A DNA stretch of 64,000 bases from Polytrichum commune (Eukaryota > Streptophyta > Polytrichopsida > Polytrichales > Polytrichaceae): contig OX485809.1 in the NCBI GenBank assembly GCA_950295325.1, positions 13,702,001-13,766,000 of the forward strand, written 5' to 3'. A program made the position numbers and the translations under genes. The notes beneath the pieces are model-generated. The model saw only the letters and a list, made by a program, of their open reading frames with translations, was not told the origin of the DNA and made no database searches. Of the stretch, positions 51,201-60,900 are shown in pieces. Every line of letters begins with the position of its first letter. Positions within the stretch are counted from its first letter, which is position 1.

Positions 51201-52312
51201 TTCTTGCTACACTAGTTTAGTGTTTTCATGATATGTGATACATATATATAGAATAGACTCACCACAAAGTAAAATTTGGAAGGATGTGGCGGAATTTTAA
51301 TAGCCGTCATAAGACTTTGTTTGCCTTGGATATTTCACCCTCCTCCACCACCACCAAAACCAAATAGCAAAATATATTACCAACAAGTTGATGTTGTCCA
51401 AACTTCATTTTCTACACATTGTCAAGTTTGTATTAGAACATGGCTCCCAACACAACACCTCATAATATTTCCAATATGTGTATTTTTTGTGTCCTATTTA
51501 GGATTTAGGGTATTAATATTTTTGGCAAAGTTATTCCCATACAAATTGTTTATTTCACTGTGTGTCATTTGTGGCATGTGATATCCAAACTCATGGAAAA
51601 ATTGCTCTAATTTAAATTTGAAGAGGGAATCAACTAAGAATAAAGATTAAATGCTATACATTTTCGTCTCCAAATTTGACCTTCCAATTGAATGAGTTTA
51701 CCCAGATGGGGTAAGTATTTGACAAGAAATTACCATTGTCCAAGAATGGTTTGTTGTATTTTTATCTTCCGATTTATTCATTTGAAACTAATGGATTTTC
51801 CATAACAAGAGAGAACACAAATAAGGTAGAAGTAACACCAACCTTGAGTGCCACCTATATTTAAGAAGTGTCAACAAGTGAGTACGTTGGAGCATTGAGT
51901 AAGTTAAACCAAAGATAAAAAGCCATTATCACAACCACGAGACCAAAAACTTGTAAAGAGTTGTGCTCGGGGGATTGGGTTAGTGAGCATGGAAGGACTA
52001 AATACCTTTTCAAATGGATGAGTTTAAGCTTACTTTGAATAGTTCCCTGCATTTGACCTTCTAAGGTTGAGGCACTCATATTCGTCAACAACCCCAATTC
52101 TGACACCTACATTTTGTCCCAAAGGACTGAAAATGTACCATATTGTTTCGAGACAAATAAAACGTCAATGGTCAACATTGTTCACATGTGACTAAAAGAG
52201 GTCAAATGAGGTTAGTGACTTACCTGGTCTACCACAATGGAGGATGAAAATGCAAAGAAACATTGTATAGCCCAAGGTATTTCATGTTTGTATTGCACTA
52301 CTTCACTAGATA

Positions 52313-52643
52313 TGATATTTAGTGCCACCAATTCTAATTGTCTTGCTCAATACTAATTGTAAACCGCTAAATGTTAACCCAACATTATTAGTCATTCCTT
52401 GTATTTGTTTTGGGGGTTATAGATTTACAGTGTTGCAATTACTGTCACTTACCAAGTGATTTTCATCCAAATTTTAATCATCCATGACAAGTTTTCATCA
52501 CAAATGGATGACAAGAGAAGGTAGGGTTTTGGCCAATGGATGAACTCATCCATCATCCATGGCAATATTTATAAACATATTCATAAGAAGTGTCATCCAA
52601 AAAGTTACCGTACTGAAATCAAATACAATATGACACTAAATAC
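52313..52643. mobile_element. MITE-like dispersed repeat, copy 2
   Basis: This is a homologue of 22001-22320 in the same orientation. It shares CACCAATTCTAATTGTCTTG, AATACTAATTGTAAA and AAGAAGTGTCATCC, with small indels. The inverted ends (GATATTTAGTGCCAC and TGACACTAAATA) are diverged. Confidence 0.75.
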
Positions 52644-53014
52644 CATATTTCATGTAGATATACCATAGCCAATGAAATTAGATGGTGGTTGACTATGCCC
52701 ATATCTAAAGATAAAAGATTATCCCACTTTTGCTCTTATAATGTAGGTGAAACAGAGGCACACTTTGTCTTGGAGTGTCTTCTATATAAATCCATTAGGA
52801 GTAAGTTCCCATCACTTTCAAAAAATGTAATATTAGGGATTCTCAAATCTTTCTTTCAATTGGACCATGAAGTCCACATTAGACCTATCTCATGGAGGCT
52901 TCTGTACTTTGGTGGAGGAATTAGCTAGTTTGACACTATCCTAATGTATTTTCTAGTCCCATAAGCCTTTTGGGCTCCCTAGACTCTAAAATCGATTTCA
53001 TTTCATTTCATTGT
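52644..53014 (+). mobile_element. LINE 3' end fragment
   Basis: The plus strand codes for KDKRLSHFCSYN, ETEAHFVLECLLYKSIRSKF and LGILKSFFQLDHEV, then ends in CGATTTCATTTCATTTCATT. These match the Cys-rich tail and 3' terminus of the LINE at 33.4 kb. The copy is 5'-truncated and starts beside the MITE. Confidence 0.75.
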
Positions 53015-54405
53015 GCTCAAAAAGCCCTAGCGCAAAGTAAGTATTGGATAATTCCTATGTAAGAAAAGGACCGTGGTGTACAAAATGTCTAGAACAGGCA
53101 GCCTCTACCTTATATGGATAACTTTCTGTAGATTTAGGGTAAAGCTCCAACCTACAGTGACCACTGCTCCACATGCAATGCCCTTGTGAAACAGCTAGTG
53201 TACTGTACATATGAGCATGTTGCAACACCCATGTGCAATTGCCACCCTCACGTTTTGCAGAGTTGCCTGTTAGAACCAAACTCATCTTCACAAGATAGAT
53301 ACTATTTCATGTGCAATTTCACATTTTGACTGCTACTTCTCAGCCACTCTATGGACCTGAAAACAATACACACCCTGTAACCACTGCAGCTTGGAAGGCT
53401 AGGGTTCGTAACATCTCTGTAGACTTCTCCGTCGTGGATGAAGGGCCGATTTATATCTCTCATGACCCATAAGTCTTTTGGCTTCCCATAAATATAATGT
53501 CAGTTCATATGGGGGTCATGAGAGTTATAATGTCCAGTTCTGATAAACCAACAGGGGGTCTAGTGCTATTTCTGCAATCAGATGCTCATTTACAGGCTGT
53601 GGATTGGCTCTCTATGTTTTAGGTTTCCCAATGAATGAGTACACGGGAACACCACCAACCCCTGACCCACCTATGAAAGTGGCAAACAAAGCTACAGCAT
53701 GTATGCGTAGACATCTTTAGATGCACTTGCGGAATAACGCCTTGTGTGGTATTGACTGTCACCGAAGCACTGTTGAATCATATCTCCAATAATCAGCAAA
53801 GACCTCGTGATTTCTTTACCTTCTTTCGTGAACTCCTCCCTATCCGAGAATGTTTCCTAGGAGGTTTTGGTGTTGATGTTGGAATCTTTGTCCATGACCA
53901 ATGACATTTCTGTGAAGAAGCAATGCACTGCAGGAAGATGTTGCAAGATTGGCTTTGATTGATGAAAAGCACTACTGCCCTATTTCTTCTTAACTGGAGA
54001 ATGCGCACATATGTACTAGTCACAGAAATGCTTTCAAACAAAACAAAAGAAATACACCGACTCAAAATCCGAAATATAAAGAAAGAAGTCATTGCTCTGC
54101 AAACACACGAATGATTTCCACCACTACGCGATTGTCGAGCTCATCAAGTAATTCCACTGTCAAAACTCTTTTCTCTTTACTCCGTAGGAATAGCAAAATG
54201 CAGAGTCTCTCAGTCGAAAACGACTGAGGCCTCATCGGCTAAAAAAGCAAAGAAGGAGAAGCAGAATTCCGCAATGTCGTGGAACTTTCAAACATGATTC
54301 CACCGAATCCTATATAATCGGCAAACGCAACGCAGATGATTCAGTTGCTGGCAAACGGCCCTGAAGTGCTATGCAGCATCCTTGCACTGCGAACCCAACG
54401 ACCGC
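53015..54405. other. Spacer and 3' flank of RPL41 copy B
   Basis: Bases 54190-54290 match the RPL41 copy A 3' UTR in reverse. A pair of inverted words (TCTCATGACCC near 53457 and GGGTCATGAGAG near 53514) can form a hairpin of about 70 bases. No coding exon is supported. Confidence 0.4.
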
Positions 54406-54965
54406 CTACTTTGATCTTTGCCTCATTTTTCGGCGCTTGCGCTTCAGACGCCTCATACGTTTTTTCTTCCACTGTTCCACGCAAACACAGGCACTTAAAT
54501 CAGCTTTGGCGGCACTGACTTTGTGCCTCTAACCAAGAATAAGATGTTGTTAATTCCACCCTAGACCCAATAGGACCTGAAGAAACAAGGATGCAACTCG
54601 CGCCAAACACCCCAAAGCACGAAGGAGCATGATTTCACTACAACATACCTACCTCGAAAGCGAACACAGGAACGAAGCAGGAAACCCCTACCATGTAAGG
54701 CAAAGACTGCGCTTCGCAACAGTCTGACGATAGAGGTTTTCCTTTGCATACAAGGTCCTTCGAATATGTATGCTACTCATCAGACGCTCACTCAAGAACG
54801 CGAGCATAGAACTCGATGAGCAATGGATAGAAACCCCGGTTCTAAATCCGAAACACACAGCCTTCAGAGATGATACATTGGCCCCGTGAACATCCTGGAC
54901 GACATGTACAAGAGCAAACATTAAAGGTTGGAAAAATGCAAAGCATGACTTACCTTGGCCCTCAT
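54406..54965 (-). CDS. RPL41: 60S ribosomal protein L41 (eL41), copy B
   Basis: Exon 1 is 54965-54954 (MRAK) and exon 2 is 54471-54406 (WKKKRMRRLKRKRRKM, RQRSK), the same protein as copy A. The intron is 482 bases against 391 in copy A and starts GTAAGT. Third-base differences (for example CGCCGAAAAATG against CGGCGAAAGATG) with no amino acid change show purifying selection on both. The 5' flank carries two telo boxes. The two genes face each other in inverted orientation about 22 kb apart with a LINE, the ARK gene and spacer between. Confidence 0.97.
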
Positions 54966-55056
54966 CTTTGACGATCTGTGCGACGCTCCGTGTGCTGCAG
55001 CGAAGAGGCGAACAACGAAAAGAGGGTTCGATAGAAAAGGCGGAGACGTATATGTG

Positions 55057-55079
55057 AAACCCTAACCCCCAAACCCTAA
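55057..55079 (+). promoter_or_regulatory. Two telo boxes upstream of RPL41 copy B
   Basis: AAACCCTAA occurs at 55057-55065 and 55071-55079, about 95-115 bases upstream of the start codon of the minus-strand gene. The same block (GCGCGGCTACGGGCGAT nearby) is present upstream of copy A in reverse. Confidence 0.75.
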
Positions 55080-55139
55080 CATTGCCGCTTCTATGTCCGC
55101 TGACGCGCGGCTACGGGCGATTCTATGGACGTTATTAAA

Positions 55140-57000
55140 TGTAATATAGACTTCAAAATAAATTAATAGGACTTGTGTTATCATTTTGAGAGTCTGGCTT
55201 CAAAGAGATCAAAGCTCTATAGGGTAGACAATATACGATTATGTTTCTCATTAGGACACCTATATTTAAGTGTTATATAGTTTGGTCTCCAAGAACGAAA
55301 ACCATTAAGACAGGTGTTTAAAAGAGATTACATTGCATGCTCAAAATATGATAATCATTTTAGGTTCATCAATCAATCTAATTGGGGAGACTTGAATGAC
55401 CACTATATGAGCATCAAAAAAATTACTTTGATATTGAATAAGACAGTTATATGAGTTCCGGAAATTATAAAGAATGTGGCTACAACCTTGATTTGGAATT
55501 GCTAATCATCTTGTACTAATCTCATGTTTCGTATCCTAGGGAAGTGGGCTAGTTGGAAAGAGTGACCATTTAAGACCCATCAACCTTAAATATCAAATTA
55601 ATGTGCACGAATATGAACATGAAACTTTTATGTGTGGCTTATGATGGACTTTAACCTTGAATTGTGTCAGCTTGCAACTCAACAATTTCGGAAATTTCAT
55701 ATCACCTAGTCAAGGGCATTTGAGTCCACAATCACCAACATTTGTTTAATCAATTGCTTGTATGTGGAACCCAACTCCATAATGAATGTATTGGAAGTAA
55801 ATATTCTTCATTGCAATATACTCCTTTGGTAAGATGACTTCACATAAATGCAAAGTCAATTTCATGAAGGTTCCAAGCTAGTCCATGAACCTTCCAACTG
55901 ATGTTACAGGAGTGTTCTACCAATTTCATGAACTCTCTGAATTAGTTCATGACCCTTCTAGACCGACTAGACATGTGGCACACCTCCAATGATAGTGGAC
56001 CTTCACCTTTAGCAACTTCAGTAATCTTCAAGACCAATTTCATGAATCTTTTTGCACTATGTGGTTCTTGTATTCTCAACTTCTCGCTAGGCTCCTCATT
56101 TTGAAAACATGGTCTTTGTACCATGTTTGACAATAGAATCAATTGGAAACAACTCATACAATAGTATTGTATTTGAAGGGTATGTTTTGCATTGGTTAGG
56201 GTTTCAGTTTGAGGGATTCATTGTTTAACTATATTTGTTTCTTGATTGGAAGTAGTTGGAAACAATTCACTTTGTGTTGTTTTGTGTTGATTCGGATTAG
56301 GATTGGTGTCAATTATGGGTTACAATTAGCTTTTGTTTGGTAGGGCTACAATTTGTTCTTCTAAATTGGTTCAGTTCGGTAGCTATGCCTAGTCGTCCAT
56401 GTAGATATAACCACATAGATGATACACTTCGTTCATGAATCATACATTTTATTTTAATGAGGGTTTATCTTATGTTGACATAAGTAAACGTTACAGTTAT
56501 CCTTATGAAACTATTAGCATCATAGCCATAGTTTTTGAAGAAAATGGTTAATTAATGCCCAAACATAGAGGTGTTCGTTGTATCCAATTTTACAATATGA
56601 AATTGACATTTAAGTATATTTGGACAAACCATTGGTCCAAAAATATCAAGGAATGTGCACTTGTAAGAACAAAAATATCAAACGACAACAACAAAACCAG
56701 TAACACAACAACCACAACTTTGAATGTTTGTATTCCATGTTCGCCAACCATCATATTTGTGTAATTTTGTCATTTATTGTATGTCATATTGGCGGTTGGA
56801 ATTGTCCAAAATTCATGCATAAATTCAAATATGCTTAAATCCTAGTTATGAGCATATTCAATGCTTAGTAGAGAGGCTCGATGTAGATGCAGACACTAGA
56901 AGAATTTCTTCAATCAACAACTGTATTTAATACTCTAATACATGTAATAAAGGACAAGAATGACTATAAAAATGTTAGTTATTATGGACAAGTTGTAACG
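55140..57000. other. AT-rich spacer
   Basis: No gene is recognised. Words such as TTTCATGAA and AGTCCATGAACCTTC recur at 55860-56050, an irregular repeat without clear period. Confidence 0.35.
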
Positions 57001-57032
57001 GACATATAGTGATTGTGGACATGACATGGCTT

Positions 57033-57420
57033 CCACGTCAACTTCATCCAAATCGGACACACGTGAGAGACATTTGCCACGTGGCTCCGACGTGGTAGCC
57101 ACCTCATGACTAGGCATACATGATGGCATCCTTGTCACCATCTATGTGGCAGGGCCTTTGAGGATGTGGCATTCCTATTTTGGCATGTGAGTGTGTGCCA
57201 CGTGTCATTATGTCATAGTTACATGTGGCGAAACCATTCGAGTCGCATAATGCCACGTGTGAAAATGCGTAGTGATTGTCTAGTTGAATGTATGTGTTTA
57301 TTTGCCACGTAGGATACGCGTGACGGTCATGCCGTGAATTGCATGCCACGTCATCTTTGGTGATTAGGCCATGTCCCACTCGGAGATGCTGCCACGTACA
57401 TGCCAATAGTGCCATGTGGA
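57033..57420. promoter_or_regulatory. Cluster of CACGT (G-box/ABRE-type) motifs
   Basis: At least eight CACGT cores occur in under 400 bases, most as GCCACGT(G). They lie near 57034, 57060, 57078, 57198, 57253, 57305, 57346 and 57392. G-boxes bind bZIP and bHLH factors in plants. No gene start is adjacent, so they may be part of a degenerate repeat and not a promoter. Confidence 0.45.
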
Positions 57421-57427
57421 CTTCGTT

Positions 57428-57665
57428 ATAGTCATATACTAGTCGTTGATTATAGTCATATAGTACTATTTGATTATAGTCATAGCTTACTTATTGATTG
57501 TGGTCATAGAGTAGTCATTGATCCCAGTCATAGAGTAGTCATTGATTGCAGACATAAAGCGGTCATTGGGTACAGTCATAAAGTTGTCGTTGATTACAGT
57601 CATATAGTCCTCGTTCATTACATGCATACAGTAGTCATTCAAGAGTCATAGAACAGTAATTGATT
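57428..57665 (+). repeat. 30-bp minisatellite, about eight units
   Basis: The unit resembles TAGTCATTGATTACAGTCAT followed by AGAG/ATAG and repeats every 30 bases. Because 30 is a multiple of three, the frame opens across it and reads as ten-residue repeats around (V/I)DYSH, which is not evidence of a gene. Confidence 0.85.
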
Positions 57666-57971
57666 GTTATATATTATTGGTTCCATGTCACATGTCAAAT
57701 AATCACACGTCATTGAAAAAATCACCATGTGTGAACGTTGATAGTCATCAGGGCGTGTTCATTCAACAACTCAAACTTCAGGCAATTCATGCCTGACTAC
57801 ATTGATTCAAAAATAGGGTACATTCATACATTCACTAATCCGCTTTCGATGTCATATGTGCAATAAAGCGTGGTTCAACACTTACAACAAGTGCCACCTG
57901 ACTGTTCATTTGGCAGTCCTAGCCCCTTCAGTGTAGTACCTTCTAAACATGTTTGCTATGCCTACATTTTC

Positions 57972-60900
57972 CTAAGCCTTCAAATACTTCTGGCTCCATA
58001 AGACACTGCCTCCTATCACATCACCTACAACGAATTGATCTCCTTCTGCATGTGGATGCATAAGAGGGGCATCACCTACTTGTACTTGTGTAACGTCAAC
58101 CTTGTAGAACGAGTGGGGAATTGGCTTGAAATGAAATTTATCTACCCCCCACACACCACTAACAGTTCCAAATGCCACTATCTGCCGCGGACTCTTGAAA
58201 TTCATCAAGTGCACAACTTCGCCAATAGTAAACTGCCCCAGCCCAACATCCGCAACACGCAACATGTCAAGGGGCATGGAAATTATGCAACAAAAACAAA
58301 TTCAAGCTTTGGAACCTATACATCAATCAAATTGTAGTTGAGTACTTACCCGGTGCACATTGGGTCCTTCATTCAATGCGGCGTCAAGTGCTTTCACCGT
58401 CCTTGTTCGAAGCTCCTTCCCTTGATTTACCTGCACACAATCCAACATATGAAGCCCATTAGTGAATTCAATGTCAACATAGGCAAGGGGACATTGCAAA
58501 GTGTGAACCAGTAGTTCACAGCTCCCCTAACCTGACAACGGAGGATGTCCCGACAATATTGTGTCTGCAAGTTTCATCTTTGAGCTCCTCGTTGTCCTCC
58601 CACCCGCGTGTACATTTCGCGAATGATCCCCAATTGCCTGCTTGGTATTAGGCAACACACTACCATGTGTGTGAACATCAAGACTATCACCTAGGCCTTT
58701 CAGAATAGGCCACAAACCAAATCTCAGGTAATTGTTATCATCTGCAAGCTTTGTGATGTCCTCCACATAGAAGGGGGGCGGGATAATGACGTTCGCATCT
58801 CGATTGCAGTCCACCATAGCTCGGTGGTGGTCGATGATCACTGTGTTCCCCTCATTCCATTCTGGCCACATCCCCCACACTTTGGACAGTGGTTTTCTCC
58901 ACTTTGACACCCCACTCTTCCCACTATCTGCCTCACATTCCTTTGCTGACCATATGAACACAGGTTTGTGGCTACCCAAGCCACTAAACTTCCGCAACAT
59001 CGAGGCCACAACATCTTCCATGTTTGTTGTGCTCTTGATTCCCCAAAATGCAACTCTAAAATTTCTGAAGCACTTGTCTATGAATTCAACAAGCCATGGC
59101 CTAAACACCATCCGTCGTGTCGAGGACCGCGTAGTCACACGGATAGATGTGTTAGGATTAGGCTCCGTCAATAGACTGCAATCTAACAGCGTGCCATGGA
59201 CATTAAAAATCAATAATTTTACTGGAACTTGGGTACCAATTCTCTCGATGTCACTGCTCACCTGCTCTCGTGGATGAGCCTCTTGACTGCCACTACCACC
59301 TACTCTGTTAGGGGAATGGTGAGGCTTTTTCCTCCTTGGTTTAGTAGGAGTGGCTCTCTTCCCTGGTGACAATGGCGGAGCCATGTCCACATTCCCACTT
59401 CGAATGCACCTACCTTCTCCATTGCCAGACCCTCCACTCCCACCCTCCACCGCCAATGCAATCGCAGTCCCACCATCAGCACTTCCCTCTATCAAGGTAG
59501 CAATTCCTGCACCCTTTGCACAAACATCAACCCCATCCTCCCCATTACCACCTTGGCTAGGAGTAGGGTCCCCAACCGCTGCGCCTCCACCTTCCATGAG
59601 TGCACCTGCAAGGATCTCAACTACCTCTGTTCCACCTACCTTGCTAGCGCCTACCTCGCTAGCAAGCTCCGGGCTCCTACCACCCCCCATCACACCCTCC
59701 CCATTCAACTTGGCCACATTAGTGGGAGCTTCAGACTCAATCACCTTAGTGACTGGGTTTAGGGTGGTGTCACCTGCACTACCATCCCATGAATTCAACA
59801 TGGGTTCTGAACTAGGCATATGGGAGTTAGTATATTGGGGTGTGGCTGACTTGGGCTTGCATACAGTCACTGGGTTCCCTAGTTTCTCCATCATGATGGT
59901 GAACATTGATGAAAGGTTATTGAGGACCACGGTGTTTTGTTGAGAAGTGTGCAAAACTTCGGATAACTGCTGCTTGAAGTCATTTTGTTGGCTCTCAACT
60001 ACACTCAACCGTGTTGACATCCTCCCAGAAACACCTTGCTGCACACATACCCACCAAAGAGGAGAAGGGTTTCAAAACAACAGACTTCATGAAGACGTTG
60101 ACCTCATGATGGCAGCATGGACCCAACATAAACACGGACATCACAGCAGTATGCTAGCGGCATTAATCCAATATAAACACATGCAAAGATTGCTGTTCCT
60201 ACATTACTAAGTGATAAACACATCGATCCACTGAAATATGTTAGTAAGATGTTGCAACATAAACCTTTTATGCCACCTAATGTAAACCCAGAAAGTATGA
60301 CTGTAAACTTACTACAAGAAAAGAGAGCAATATGACTGCGATGTTACTACATAAATCCAGCATTATGACTATGAACTTACTGCATGGCCCCAGGGAGTGA
60401 CTCAACATGGAACCTTATGCTACTTTAATGGACAATGACTGCAAGTTTACTTCATAAACCCAAGCTCAAACCCAGCCTGCACCCATCATTATTGCAGCAG
60501 TTCACAGTGGAATGCATCATGACAGATATTGCTCGAACACTTAAATCACTAAAATCACCCAAAAATTACTCTCACAAAAGTCCAACATAAACACAGCGAT
60601 GCACTGAAATATGTTAGTAAGATGTTGCAACATAAACCTAGGCTGAGCATGCCACCTAATGGAAACCCACCAAGTATGACTGTATGCTTACTACAAGAAG
60701 AGAGCAATATGACTGCGACGTGAGTACATAAAGCCAACATTATGACCAACCACTTACTGCATGGCCCCAGCAAGTGACTCAACATGGAACCCTTGCAGGT
60801 GATCTACATGAACCCAAGACAGCAAACTTAGTTGAATAGAGCCTCATTACTTACAGATGTACAAGCTCCAGTCTGCTCAGACTCTTGTAGCTCTTCCGCG

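Larger units (their letters stand above)
46951..52312. other. Long gene-poor interval
   Basis: Apart from the ORF at 47.5 kb and a SINE-like head at 48.1 kb, I see AT-rich sequence with scattered stops in all frames and no convincing exon. Some stretches near 51.3-51.6 kb open short frames that lack any domain. Confidence 0.4.

Noticed and set aside
53055-53291. 78-codon minus-strand frame
   Set aside because: No domain, no splice partner and ordinary base composition; likely chance.
57400-57651. 83-codon frame with repeated DYSH motifs
   Set aside because: It is the translation of a 30-bp minisatellite; the open frame follows from the period.
58786-59943. Plus-strand frames of 163 and 197 codons
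   Set aside because: They are shadows of exon 6 of the minus-strand fusion gene.
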